Shown here in pieces: positions 11,841 to 22,902 of a stretch of DNA of 64,000 nucleotides (position 1 is the first letter of the stretch; the number at the start of each line of letters is the position of its first letter). Origin of the DNA: Liopterus haemorrhoidalis. Its lineage: Eukaryota > Arthropoda > Insecta > Coleoptera > Dytiscidae. The notes beneath the pieces were generated by a model. The model had not been told where the DNA came from and did not search any database. It saw only the letters and a list, made by a program, of their open reading frames with translations. Both the position numbers and the translations under genes were made by a program. The stretch lies in contig OZ020617.1 of assembly GCA_963971575.1 (NCBI GenBank), positions 18,251,403-18,315,402 on the forward strand, in the 5' to 3' direction.

Positions 11841-12299
11841 TTTTACACAAACTTTTTTTTAACGCTTACTGTCCACAAACTACTCGGTCAATTTATAACC
11901 TGCCACTGATTTCACAATAACAAATGTCAAATTTTACGAATATAGTAATGGCACATTTCAATAATGCCATCTAGTGGTCGTTTGTAAAAACATAAAAGGT
12001 AACCCTCGTACCCATCTTTAATAATATGTAATACTTGTTGAAGTACCCGTAAAGGGTATAAGTAAATACTAAGTAATAATAAGTATAATAAGGTAAATAA
12101 TAAGAGATATTTCAATTTCAAGTAGAACAGAAAATAATCGTTTCTTTATTCTAAACCTTTCTTTTGTATATATTCTCAATGTTACGTAAATAATAATCGA
12201 AATACTTCGTTTATAAGTAGATTTTTTTTGTACTATTATAAATGGAACGCCCTTACAACTTAGATTAATTTAGGTAAGATAAGAATACTTACACGTGGT

Positions 12300-12340
12300 C
12301 CCAGTGCACCCCCCCCCCCCTTCATTACGCCACTGACTGG
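12300..12340. repeat. Isolated hAT-type end
   Basis: A C-run followed by TTCATTACGCCACTG resembles the right terminus of hAT MITEs elsewhere in the window (…CGCCACTG at 16966 and 22002). No partner end was found, so this is a fragment. Confidence 0.4.
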
Positions 12341-12385
12341 TTGCGTAACCATTTTGAGGCAATACGTTTTGTGCAGGTCCTTGCT

Positions 12386-12631
12386 CATGGGCGCACACAA
12401 GGGAGGGGTCCAAGGGGTCTGGACCCCCCCCCCCCGTAGTGTGAGAAGTGAAGACTTTTTTATTCGCTCTTCACTTAAAATTTAGAAGTTAGGACCTTTT
12501 TGTTTTGCTCTTCACTTAAAATTTAGAAGGGAGGACCTTTTTTTTTGCTCTTCACTTGAAATTTTGCCCTGTGTTTATAAAAATTATGAATAATTCGACC
12601 CCCCCAAGCCAAAAGTCTGTGTGCGCCCCTG
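12386..12631. mobile_element. 246-bp hAT MITE with poly-T core, copy 2
   Basis: Same ends and core as 10284-10556 (CATGGGCGCACACA to TGTGTGCGCCCCTG). The 8-bp duplication TCCTTGCT occurs at 12378-12385 and 12632-12639. The core has one repeat unit fewer than copy 1, so unit number varies between copies. Confidence 0.9.
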
Positions 12632-12639
12632 TCCTTGCT

Positions 12640-13265
12640 ACAGTTCTGCATTAGTAATAATGCTTGACTAGTGTAACTGATCACTATTTGTTCACCCTTG
12701 TACCTACAATGTTATACATATGTATGTTACCTATTTTAACTATTATGACTATTTTAATTGTAAATTTAATTTTAATTTATAAATAATCCTTCGAATGCAA
12801 TAATGTTTTAATTATTATTTTAATCAGAGATATATTGATACAATTAATGCAGTGTTTTGATCCGAAATGTGCATTAATAATTAATTATAAAACATAAACA
12901 ATATTATGTTTGTATATGATTTATTAACTTATATTGATTACCTTATGTTAATATGCTTAAATATGCTTAAATATGCTTTAGGACAAAAGTTTTCATGTTG
13001 AAGTAATTAGATACATAGATTAATATAATATAAAATGATTTATTAGCTAGTTTTAAACTTAACAAAAATAATAACAAGTTTGAATAAGTATCGAAATAAA
13101 CAATTTCATTAACTTAAACTTAACAGATTTTAATATACCTATATTAATCATTTAGTCTTTATAATTGTTCTATATTTATTTATATATAGGGAAAAACTTG
13201 TAGAAAACCTATTGTCTTACTTTTAATGTCAATATATATGCGTAGAAGCACTTTCTCACTCACTG
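12640..13265. other. AT-rich stretch, nothing recognised
   Basis: Runs of ATATGCTTAA-like words near 12950-12980 form a short direct repeat. No gene or transposon end was identified. Confidence 0.35.
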
Positions 13266-13282
13266 TAGATTAAAAATGTCTC

Positions 13283-14265
13283 TTAAAGTAGTATATGCTT
13301 TGTCCGTTTATGTTTATATTTTTTATATGTCATGTCACTTAATTCATAGTTCCCGATGTTTTGTATTAAGGCACTTTCACTAATCATGCACTTACTATAG
13401 AACTTCTTTGTCAGTCCATAAACAATGTCTTTTACGTATTTCACGTCCATTTCTTCGTGGATTTCTGATACTCTTTTAAATTTTGGGTAGTTTCCGGCAA
13501 TCCTACAACACTTATTCTGCACTACCTGTAGTTTATTATAATTTGCCCTTGATGTATTACTCCACACTGGACAGGCGTAAATTAGAGATGGTCTGATTAC
13601 TGATTTATAGAGGAGTAGTTTGTTATCCCGGCTTAATTTGGATCTCTTGTTTAGCAAAGGAAATAAGGTGGCCATACTAGCTGTCGCTTTTTGGCTAATA
13701 TTTCTGCAATGTTCCGTGTAGTTTAGTCTTTGATCCATGATTACTCCTAGATATTTCACAGTTGGACTCCATGCAATATCACTGCCGCTAATATTAATGT
13801 TGTTTACTAGGTGTGGTCTTCTTTTAGTAAATAATATGGCTTCGGTTTTGGTTTGGTTTGGCTTAATTTTCCATTTTTCCATGTATGCCATAATCCGCTG
13901 TGCTGAATTCTTGAGGCGATTTATTATGATGTCTATTCTCCAGGACTGCGTTAGAATAGCAGTGTGTCAGCATAAAGTGAATACATAAAGTGAATACACG
14001 TTATTAACTCTAGGGAAATCGTTGATATATATAGAAAATAATACTGGTTCTAGTATCGACCTCTGTGGTACGCCTGCTTCTATTGCCCTGATAGAAGATT
14101 TTTTATTGCCAATCAGTACTTGGAAACTTCTGCCATGGATGTAGGAACTCAGCAAGTGCGTCAGATACGATGGAAATTTCATCCTGATTAATTTCATGAC
14201 TAAGTCTTCGTGCCAAACTGTATCAAAGGCCTTCTCTATATGCAGTAGTACCATTCCAGTATATT
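13283..14265 (-). pseudogene. Jockey-type reverse transcriptase fragment, 5'-truncated
   Basis: The minus strand reads from about 14254 downwards. The palm block LLHIEKAFDTVWHEDLVMKL is followed by AGVPQRSILEPVLFSIYIND. A YAD motif near 13973 is frameshifted by extra bases, so the catalytic YADD is lost. A 202-residue frame (13891-13283) then carries the thumb region: WKIKPNQTKTEAILFTKRR, KYLGVIMDQRLNYTEHC and SLIYACPVWSNTSRANYNKL. It ends KHKRTKHILL then stop. A 13-base duplication (ATAAAGTGAATAC twice) lies near the break. A second fragment of the same family is at 56119-56440. No endonuclease portion is present. Confidence 0.87.
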
Positions 14266-14410
14266 TGTTTAAGTTACATAGATATATCTAATTAATAAAA
14301 TGGAGAATACCTGTGGAATTAATAAAAAATAATAGTAGCAGGCAACTTACTGACCATTATAAAATATGCATTCCTGACAAAATGCGAACTTCAACCAGAA
14401 ACCAAGGTAG

Positions 14411-15460
14411 TTTTTAGGATGTTGTGGGTATGACCAAAAAACCCTAATACCGTCATTTTATCGTCTGTCTGTCTGTCTGTTCGGTAAAAATTGTAGCTAA
14501 ACGGCTAAACCTAGAGAGTTGAAATTTGGCATGCTTATACAACTCTTTGACCCGCACATAGGAAAATTACTAAAACATCTAAAAAACATACCCACTTAAA
14601 AATATAAACAAATATGTGCACATCGAAAAAAAATTTTTTTTTTAAATTCTGAGTAGTATATCAAATGAAAGCCCTTAGCACGTGGATTACCGATCAAAAT
14701 TTTATTTTTGCAAAATAAATTAATTTGAAGCGATTTTAGCCAAAATTGAGCAAAAAAAATAATTGTCCCACACCCTGTAGCCCAGATGGTTTAAACTAAA
14801 AATCTGAAAAAATTCTAAGTAATGTACATTGGTGTGAACCGGAATAGTACAACAGGAAGTTTTGATCAGATTATGTTTTCGGAAAATAACGCATTTTTTG
14901 TGTTTTTAACTAAAATATGTTAAATATTTAATTCGTTATGTAACACAGTAGATAAGTAACCGCTCGTAGCGTAGTGCGTTGTGTCGTCATTTCGTAATTT
15001 GCAAACTAGAGTTCAATTCCTGACAATTTTAATTTTTTTTTTTTTTTTTGCATTTTTATTTTGTTTAAATTATTTTGTCAAAATTCTAGTTATATTTTGG
15101 TAAATGTAGCATTTAATTTTTAAAATCGTAAATTTAATAACCAGTGGGAAGTGTTGAAATTATAATTTAATTCTATGTTTGAAAGTATACGCAATCAGAG
15201 GGCGGGTCTTATGATTTAAGCAATCAATGGAAGCCATAGGCGCAATTTTCCAAATCTTAATGAACCTTGCTATATAAAAAAAAATACTGCACATATTTAG
15301 AAACTTAAATAATGGTATTAGGCATTCGAATTAAAATTCATAAAAAAATATTTTGACATAAAATTTGTTTTCGCATCCCAAATAATCATCATTCAGTTAC
15401 TAAATACTTGCGAAATCCTGAAATGTGTGAAAATTCACACTTTACATCAATTTTTTAAAG
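14411..15460 (+). repeat. Helitron/DINE-like element family A, copy 1
   Basis: This is about a 1-kb non-autonomous element. The order is: a start with GTGGGTATGACCAAAAAACC, a short (GTCT)n tract at 14464-14483, conserved blocks (AGAGAGTTGAAATTTGGCAT; TTCGGAAAATAACGCATTTTTTG), a tRNA-like module (14960-15023), a poly-T run and a second conserved half. It ends with a hairpin around TGTGTGAAAATTCACAC and CATCAATTTTTT. Subterminal AGGGTTTTGTAGGTAT-like words occur inverted at the two ends. A microsatellite plus terminal hairpin fits DINE-1/Helentron-type non-autonomous Helitrons; this assignment is inferred. Other copies: 37374-38240, 42266-43414 and 51176-52266. Confidence 0.75.
14960..15023 (+). 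repeat. tRNA-like module inside family A copy 1
   Basis: A box A-like TAGCGTAGTGCG at 14967-14978 is followed 31 bases later by a box B-like AGTTCAATTCC at 15010-15020, then a T-run terminator. The cloverleaf pairing does not look intact, so this is a tRNA-derived sequence and not a functional tRNA gene. Confidence 0.6.
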
Positions 15461-15649
15461 AGGTTGTAGTTTCAATTCTGTTATATAGATTCAAGTGGGC
15501 ACTGTGCCTACGAACCTACAAAAAGGGCCTACGAAAGTCAGAAAATGAAAATAGAAATTATTGATCCGAATATAACAAACATAAAACATATTAAATCATA
15601 TTCAATAACTTCTGTAATAAAAAAAGAAACAGTTAAGAATAATTTAGAT

Positions 15650-15810
15650 CAGAGATTCACAAACTGTGCACCGCAGCTGGGCTACAGGGGCGCCGTGAAA
15701 ATATTCCAATATTCTTCCAACTGCATTAATTAGACCAATGTTTTGACTAGGATCGCCGATATCCTGATACATTAAGGGCACCGGGAGCCGAAATAGTTTG
15801 GGAACCACTG
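15650..15810. mobile_element. 161-bp hAT MITE
   Basis: Ends CAGAGATTCACAAACTG and the inverted form of AGTTTGGGAACCACTG. The near-identical 8-bp flanks ATTTAGAT (15642-15649) and AGTTAGAT (15811-15818) fit a hAT target duplication with one mutation. Confidence 0.78.
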
Positions 15811-15849
15811 AGTTAGATGATATTAACTTTGAGACTTTTTGCATTAGCA

Positions 15850-15945
15850 TAGGGTTGCCATACCTCCCGATACACCGGGACATGTCCCAGTTTTGAGGTC
15901 TGTGTCCCTGTCCAAGAATCTATTGTCCCGGTCGATTTAAAATTT
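15850..15945. repeat. Fragment of a TAGGGTT-ended hAT family
   Basis: TAGGGTTGCCATACC followed by CCGGGACATGTCCC matches the terminus of the larger element at 50530-52469 (TAGGGTTACCAACC then AGTAGGACATGCCC). Only one end is present. Confidence 0.55.
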
Positions 15946-16367
15946 ACGCATATTAAAAAATTATTTTCCGATAATACAGACGCATACACAAAAAACATCA
16001 AATTTTTCCAGTCGAACTGAGCGTTCCAAAATGATTCCCCATTGATCCCAACGTTTTGCTCTTGGAATACCTATTATCCATCTCTTCTTTAATTGTTTTT
16101 TTTGTCTTCCAAATTTTTTTTTAAATTAATTTTTTAAAACACTTGAATTTTTTATAATAAAGGTATGATTGTCGATAAAAGTTTTTTTAAGTGTTTTTAT
16201 TGGGGGGGAGGGGGTCCCCATCTCACTCGCTCTAGCGACTGGAAACACCGTCTGTACTAACCGATTACCTTGCGGTAATTCCCTTGTTTTATTTTGTGCT
16301 CGGATTGTTCACGACGAATATTCAGCGAGAATTAATTCTTTCATATAAAGAATAGAGTTCAATATTG
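15946..16367. other. No feature recognised
   Basis: Includes a G-run near 16201 and a short GC-rich patch. No coding similarity or paired ends were found. Confidence 0.3.
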
Positions 16368-16685
16368 ATTAGGGTGACCAGACGAACTCTTTTTTAGAGT
16401 ATTATACTCTTTTTTGAGTAATATCCTCTATACTCTTACTTTTTATAAAAAGAAACCTGAATATACTCTTTTTTGCTGGTCACTTGTTTTTATCAGTTCT
16501 ATTTTGTCAGTGAGGACATTTTTTTTTTGCTCATTACTTCTATTTTGGCAGTGAGGTGAGAAATTTTTTGTTTGCTCATCACTTGTATTTTGAGAGTGAA
16601 GACCTTTTTTTGCTCATCACTTGTATTTTTGGAGTGTGACCTTTTTTTTTAGTATACTCTTTTTCTGTAAAAAAGTCAGCCTAAT
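16368..16685. repeat. MITE with poly-T minisatellite core, different ends
   Basis: Short inverted ends ATTAGGGTGAC and GTCAGCCTAAT. The core has about four tandem units of a T-run plus GCTCATCACTTGTATTTT and GTGAGGAC-like words. The core is related to the cores at 10284-10556 and, inverted, at 21717-22002, although the termini differ. ACTCTTTT repeats flank the core. Confidence 0.65.
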
Positions 16686-16829
16686 ATTTTCTAATAACAC
16701 CTGCAACACCAGTCGTCCAATTCACATCGACTCAATTAACTTGCTACAATTCATGATTTTTTTTTAAGTCCGTGTTCTGATTTGTGATTGTTAAATTATT
16801 GAATTTTGTCGAAAAATTGTATGTAATCT

Positions 16830-16966
16830 CAGTAGCGTAGCGAGGACGGCCCGCCCCGGGCGGCAAATTCTGTAAATTTTGGAGCCTTTTGGATTTATAT
16901 ACCTAAATAAGGGTGCGGCAAAATTGGCCTCTGCCCCGGGCGGCTGAAACCCATGCTACGCCACTG
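16830..16966. repeat. 137-bp hAT-like MITE
   Basis: Inverted ends CAGTAGCGTAGCG and TGCTACGCCACTG, with inner GGCCCGCCCCGGGCGGCA matching CTGCCCCGGGCGGCTG. A matching target duplication was not seen, so the class assignment rests on the CAG…CTG ends alone. Confidence 0.65.
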
Positions 16967-16975
16967 CTGCAAAAC

Positions 16976-17035
16976 CAAGCAATGTGTGAAAATTGACACT
17001 TCACATCAATTTTTGTAACAAGCTTACAAGTTTTA
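16976..17035 (+). repeat. 3' end fragment of Helitron-like family A
   Basis: AATGTGTGAAAATTGACACT and CACATCAATTTTT match the terminal hairpin region of family A. The rest of the element is absent. Confidence 0.6.
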
Positions 17036-17300
17036 CAGTCCTATTATAACGCAATATTTTTTAAAAGTCAATCGACCTTATTTGCTTTTAGTTATTAGTG
17101 ATATAAAATTGAGAATTTACACCCTCGAAAATGCTAATTACACTATGCAACAAATTAAATAATTTTTTTTTTTACTGGGTTTACAGTATGTAATTATGAT
17201 TCCCCACCTTAAAATCAATTGAGGTTTATAAATAAAATTGTCACATCACGTCAGGTTCCATAGAGAAAAGCATTAATTGATTTTTTTTAAATTATATAAA

Positions 17301-18376
17301 TTAGCGACACAAAACTTTATATTTGATTAAAAAACTTATATTTTTTTGTGCGATTGGCTTTCCTCTTGTAGTTATCGCGGTATCCCTCTGAAGGCACCAA
17401 CAGTAGTCTGCAAGCATGGCTGGTTCCAATCTCCCTTGATAACGCTTCTTAAACTCGGCTATTTCCTGGTGAAAGATTTCGCCGTGTTCATCGCTTTCTG
17501 AACCCATATTTTCCGGAAAGAAACTCAAATGGGAGTGTAGAAAATGGATTTTCAACGACATATTGCATCATAGTTTATGATAAGCATTCAGCATCAATTT
17601 AATTTTTTCATGGAAATCTGGTGACTTGTGGTTGCCGAGGAAATTTTTTGTGACGTCGACTAAAGCCAACCATGCATCCTTTTCTATGGAAGTGAGGCTG
17701 GATAAAAAGGCGGGATCAGCGATTAATTTTCTTATATCAGGCCCTACAAAAATTCCTTCTTTAATTTTGGCCTCCTTTTGATTTAATCTCGATCCAAATA
17801 TTTCTGATTTTTCTTTGGTCAAATCTAAATCTCTGATAAGGTCGTTTAGTCCTGATTGACTAATCAAATGTGGTTCTGTAATAGTAGTTGTATCTTGAAA
17901 TACCTCATCACTAGAAGGGTCGGGTACGTTATCTTCTTCCATAGAACTCGATGAACTTGATGAACTTGAAAATCGTTTTGGTACTGGAATGTCTGGAAAA
18001 TGGGGTAGCGGCATTGATACTGATGGTACATTGGCCTATTTCACTGAATTTTTTTGATTTTTTAGAAAAACTCTTCACATTTGTCAAACAGAAATAACAG
18101 TCGTCTATGTGGTTCTTGGGTTCACGCCACTGCATTGGTACACCAAAAGGCATCACTTTTATAGTACCATTGTACCAATCCGCCAAATATTTATAACATT
18201 TTAAAGAACACACTTGGGGCACCCATGATTTGTCTTGATTTTTAATTACACTCTTAAAATAAGTTTGATAACACTTCCTCAAGCAATGGAGAAATTGGCT
18301 TTTTTTCACTTTTAGGAGTAAATTGACCACAAACATAACAAAATAAGTTAGGAGAATTAACACAAAAGCGCGGCAT
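17301..18376 (-). pseudogene. Repetitive insect ORF of unknown function, internally deleted
   Basis: The minus-strand ATG at 18376 gives MPRFCVNSPNLFCYVCGQF, a Cys-pair N-terminus. After a frameshift near 18290 it continues CYQTYFKSVIKNQDKSWVPQ, with further Cys pairs (CSLKCYKYL; DDCYFC). A second shift near 18035 leads to a serine-rich linker and KEKSEIFGSRLNQKEAKIKE. It ends KIHFLHSHLSFFPENMGSES with SDEHGEIFHQEI and YQGRLEPAMLADYCW. A lone TGA at 17568-17570 splits the last part and is best read as one nonsense change. I recall a multi-copy insect ORF family with this N- and C-terminus separated by a longer middle, so a large internal deletion is likely. The family is probably transposon-encoded, but I cannot name it. 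Confidence 0.65.
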
Positions 18377-19560
18377 TTTGTAGATTTATAACTAATCTAA
18401 ATATTTTGATGATTTTTGTACACAGCAAAGATATATTTTTATGAATAGGCTCAAACAAATTTTATCAAGAATAAACAAATTAAGATTTTACTTATCTATG
18501 TTTTGAAACGTGATATCTAAATATAAATTTGTTGTTTTTGCTTACTAGGTATACCTAATAGGAATTACTATTCGAAATATTGGTGAATTTTTTAGTGTTG
18601 CATAGTGTTATTGGTGAATATTGATGTGTATGAACGTGCACCATGCTAAAAATTCAAAAATAATATAAATATAATAACAATAAAAATGACATGAACATTA
18701 AATTGATAGAGCCTACGAATGCAATATTATGCGATCCTAAATCGGCCCTACCCCATGCTCCCCTAATCTTACAAAATAAGAAAATAGGTTTTATTTTTTT
18801 AGCGTCCTTACCTTGTGTTGTTGTACATTTGAGATTATATTTAAAATGTTTTTCACAATTCAGTTAAACGAAAAATAACAAAATGGCTACACCCACGCTG
18901 TAATAAAACACGATCCTCTAATTCACAAAACAAAACGTCATTCCAATTTCACGAAATGGTGTAAAATGAAATGTAACGCGATTGGTATTGAAATGTACAT
19001 TTATCACTGATTTAGATTCCATCAATCATCTTTTATTTTATATCAATACATTTTCTTTTTCTCAAGTTCATTACGATTTCTTTTGTAAAATATTTTCGTA
19101 TTATTGTTAAAATACGAATAAGAAGAAATATGGTGGTAAGCAGGTGGGATTTTTTTGAATACTGTTTCAATAACAGTTATTTTTTAGAGACAATAACAGT
19201 AGGACCGTAACAATAAAAATGTGAGTTCAATTTGAAGTTTAATAAAAAGAATTTTGGTGTTTTACAATGCACGTTGAGAGCAAAGAAATTGTTTACATGC
19301 TGTGAGGAAATTTCAAATCTTCAATTTAAGATTACCATTTTTGGATCAATATTAGGTAGATATTTGGTAAGGAATGCTATAAATGAGGACATATATTGAA
19401 TGCTTTATCTCAGAAACCACCTATCTCCAGTTTACCATGTATTGAGAGAGAGAGAGAAAAAAAAAAAAAAACGTATTTTGCCAATAAAATTTTTCACTGT
19501 TTTAGTGTTGTTAAAACTATTATGTTTTTTTCAGGATTTAAAAACAATGTTTTTCAACTT
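18377..19560. other. Unassigned AT-rich stretch
   Basis: No gene recognised. A short GA-rich run (GAGAGAGAGAG followed by A-run) lies at 19443-19472. Confidence 0.35.
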
Positions 19561-19564
19561 TCAT

Positions 19565-20225
19565 ATAATCGGGGCGGTTGAAAAATAATCGGCAAGAAAA
19601 CACTTCTTTTTCGGCAAAACTCATTTTGATTCTCAACATAGTCTCCTTTTAGAACTATACTCTTCGTTCAACGATTCTCCAATTTATTGATGTCCTCCGA
19701 ATAATACGATTTCTCGAAGCTCTTAAAATAGGCCCCTGTTTTAGCGGTGACCTCCTCAATCGACCTAAATCTCTTACTACCGAGCCATTTCTTCAAGTTT
19801 GGAAAGAAATAATACTCGCAGGGGTCCAAATCTGGCGATTATGGTGGATGAGGAACCAATTCGTAGCGAAATTCATGGAGTTTTGCTATTGCGACTGCGC
19901 ACTTGTGGATCGGTGGGTTGTCCTGCTGGAACAGCACTTTTTTCTTCGCCAAATGCGCCCGCTTTCGCATCAAATCGGCGTTGAATCGGTACAACAGCTC
20001 TGCATAATATACGTCCGTGGTCGTTTTGTCCTTTTCCAGGTAGTCGATGTGATGGTACCGTCCGTATCCCAAAAAAATGTGGCCATGTCCTTGTTGGCCG
20101 ACAGACCCACCTTGGCTTTCTTCGGCTTCGATTAGCTAAGAGCAGTCCACTGTTTCGACTGTTCCTTGGTCTCTGGTGCGTTGTGATGAATCCATATTTC
20201 GTTCTCGGTTACGAAACGGCGCAAA
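19565..20225 (-). pseudogene. Mariner transposase C-terminal half (irritans-like)
   Basis: Minus strand from about 20225 reads YLRRFVTENEIWIHHN, then PETKEQSKQW, PKKAKVGLSANKDMATFFWD, HIDYLEKDKTTTDVYYAELL and KKVLFQQDNPPIHKCAVAIA. The last contains the second catalytic Asp. It continues KLHEFRYELVPHPP, a TAA stop in place of the usual Tyr, then SPDLDPCEYYFFPNLKKWLG with the third Asp. The first catalytic Asp (normally in DETW) appears as Asn in TENEIW. The HTH half is missing because the similarity ends at 20225, at the border of a palindrome. It is a truncated, inactive copy with at least one stop, one frameshift and one lost active-site residue. Confidence 0.88.
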
Positions 20226-20242
20226 TAGTATATTCTGTAACA

Positions 20243-20341
20243 CGGTTAGAATGAGAAAATTCGATGCGAGTGGAACATTCAGAGCGCGAGCCGCAGGCGA
20301 GCGTGAGGAACCACGAGCATCGAATTTTCTCTTCCAACCGA
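20243..20341. repeat. GC-rich palindrome of about 100 bp
   Basis: The left arm CGGTTAGAATGAGAAAATTC continues GATGCGAGTGG. The right arm CCACGAGCATCGAATTTTCT continues CTTCCAACCG. They are inverted over about 31 bp. The loop is rich in GCGAGCCGCAGGCGAGCG-like words, unusual for this AT-rich window. It abuts the truncated mariner. Confidence 0.7.
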
Positions 20342-20880
20342 GTCAAAGACCCTACTCTCTCCACGACAACCTGAAAGAAAAAAAAAATAATAATAACAAA
20401 TAATGATTTTAACAAACATTTTATCTTAACAAATAATTTATATTACTTAAAAAATTAATCAATTAATTAAACTTATTTTTTTATTTATTATTTGTTTAAT
20501 TTTAATTTAATTTTCCGCACATCGGCCACTATTTTAGTACTTTTTAGGAAGTTATGTAGCATTTATTTAATGTAAACATTGCATATATTTTAATGTAACC
20601 GTACAAAAACAAATGACAACAAGCAAGAATGGTTATTCCATAACAAGTGATGGAATGAAATACACGCAAAATTCATAAGAAGATAAGTGCTTTAGAAAAA
20701 CAATCCAACTCTTGTGTTAGAATATTAACTTTCTGTAGTCAAAATTGGTTTTAGAATTGGTAAATTCTATAGTGGTCGTGGAGAAAAGTCCTTCTTATCG
20801 CGGTTGTACATCGCCAAACATTCCTTCGAAATGGTCAGACGATCGCGTTTGCTGTCGACTGAAATAAACTGATTATAACA
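20342..20880. other. No feature recognised
   Basis: AT-rich with a short (AAT)n-like run near 20380-20400. No gene evidence. Confidence 0.3.
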
Positions 20881-20889
20881 ATACCCAGT

Positions 20890-21055
20890 GTTGTAATAGA
20901 TACATTAAAAAAAATATCTAGATACAGATACAGATACCTAAGAAAAAATATATCTAGATACAGGTACAGATACAGAATTATGAAAAATATTTAGATACAG
21001 ATAAATGCCAAAATATTTGTATATGGATAGTGTTAGTTACTTTTGAAAAAACACT
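20890..21055. repeat. GATACA-type minisatellite
   Basis: Repeated words AGATACAGATACAGATACC, CTAGATACAGGTACAGATAC and TTAGATACAGATAAA are spaced irregularly. Low complexity and probably part of an older element. Confidence 0.6.
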
Positions 21056-21716
21056 GAAAAATGAAAATACCATATAAAACATGTTTAAGAAATTTATTTT
21101 TACTGAAATACATAGTAAGCGACCAATGCATTATAATTATATAAACAGTACATGTTAATCAGTATTATACAGAACAGTTCAAAAATAACGGTGACGTAAC
21201 AAAAGCTCACTAAATTCAAAGTAAATCACTATTCTACGGAATCATTTTGTACTAAGTAACATATGTATTTTATATTATGTTAGTCATATGTACTACAAGA
21301 CTAATGTTAGTCTGACAGATACGGAGCAGTGTTGCCAGATGGTGAAAAAGAAAAAATCGTACCAACACTTCAAAATGATCGTATTTTCAAGAAAAAAATC
21401 GTACAAACAATCGTATTTTTAAAAAAATAATCGTACAAAAAATTTGCTGTGTAATTAATTTAAAAATTATTAGGTATATATTTTTCTATTGCACAATCAT
21501 AGTAGCAGAGGATGATTTAAGACCTAAACCAATACCACCAATATATATATATGAATTAGTCTCTGGTTTCATTTTGTAAAAATCACATTAATACCTATCA
21601 CATGCATAAATATTAAAGTAGTTGAAAACTAAAAATCACAAGGTATTTTAGTAAAATTAGAGTACTCTCAGGGAAATACATATCTCTATATTAATACAAT
21701 AATATATTAATACAGA

Positions 21717-22002
21717 CAAGGCGCACCCAGGAATTTTTCTTGGGGGGGGGGGGGCGGTAGACAAAACAAAGTGAAGCTCCTAGCTTCGATGACAAAAAAA
21801 CAAAAAGGTCCTCACTTGTAAAATACAAGTGATGAACACAAAAAAAAGGTCCTCACTAGTAAAATACAAGTGATGAGAAAAAAAGGTCCTCATCTCTACT
21901 TTTAAATCCATATCTATATATTTACCTAAGATCCATAATGCTAATTAAAAAATTTTGTATTTCCATCCTTCTTGGAGGGGGTTCCCCCTGGGTGCGCCAC
22001 TG
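21717..22002. mobile_element. 286-bp hAT MITE with poly-A/T minisatellite core
   Basis: Ends CAAGGCGCACCCAGG and CCTGGGTGCGCCACTG. Diverged 8-bp flanks AATACAGA and AGTACAGT. The core carries, in inverted orientation, repeats of GGTCCTCACTTGTAAAATAC plus AAGTGATGA and A-runs, related to the cores at 10284 and 16368. Confidence 0.78.
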
Positions 22003-22018
22003 AGTACAGTACTCTTAT

Positions 22019-22605
22019 ACCCTTTTCACACTAGAACTTTAAGATCGGATGTTAAAGTGAATGTGTCTTTAAGCACTAATGTGAAACCGTATGGCCTCGT
22101 CTAAATACAAGCGATGTTTAAGACAGAGATCTGCGTATTAAACATCGTCCGCATTGCCAACATAATTTCTATTATAAAAAAATGCTCTTTGAATTTGTGC
22201 TGTCAACATTTTGTATTATCATAAACAAGAATACTGTATTACATCGACGTTATAAGAAGTTTATACTTATTGTTATAATAAAATTATTTATTTTAATAAT
22301 GTGTTTAATAAAATATTGAGTTACAATAATTGAGATAAAATGTATCGACTTACATGTTAATACAGGTGTAATATACTCTTTATTGTAGAATGAAATGAAA
22401 TATCCATATTTGTTTATAATAATTCAAAATGTGCGTCTGCGCAGACAGTTCAAAACTGGTAATTTCCTGACGGTAACTTAAGGACAAAATTACTGTAGCT
22501 GATGACAGCACCGGAGATTTAAACATCAAGTGTGAAAGCAAACCGATGTTAAACTTCGGTGAACTTTAAGTTCACTCGTCTTAAAGTTCTAGTGTGAAAA
22601 GGGTA
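22019..22605. repeat. 587-bp MITE with perfect 27-bp inverted ends
   Basis: Left TACCCTTTTCACACTAGAAC and right GTTCTAGTGTGAAAAGGGTA belong to 27-bp exact inverted repeats. The TA ends fit a TA target. Inner blocks (ACTTTAAG, GATGTTAAAG) are also inverted. Non-coding. Confidence 0.85.
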
Positions 22606-22902
22606 CAACTAATGAGGAGTGAGCTTTATATTTTTGAATATTCGAATATGCCCGAGCATACCCGATCTTAACGAGATAAACCATTCTATTTAAGGTCGTA
22701 ATGTAGCTAACTAAAAAGTCCTTCGATGGCCGCGGGGTGCGGTGGCCAGTAGTCTTAATACGTCACTGTAGGTGTGGTCACAAATTCTCCCACCTCGAAG
22801 TAGCTTACAGGGAGAGGGAAAAGTGTTCATATTTACCATATAACACAAGGTTTTGAGAACCTGTATTTTTCGGAACCGTAAAATATAGACTAAATATGTT
22901 CA
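22606..22902. other. Spacer with no recognised feature
   Basis: Contains a small GC-rich patch near 22725-22745 (GGCCGCGGGGTGCGGTGGCC). No coding signal. Confidence 0.3.

Larger units (their letters stand above)
10637..12008 (-). mobile_element. Defective mariner element with intact ends
   Basis: Thirty-base inverted ends beginning CGAGGGTTACCTTTTA sit between TA dinucleotides at 10635-10636 and 12009-12010. The right inverted end matches with about one mismatch. The transposase frame runs on the minus strand. A 270-bp hAT element plus its duplication interrupts it. Intact ends mean the copy could in principle be mobilised by another source, but its own transposase is broken. Confidence 0.9.
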
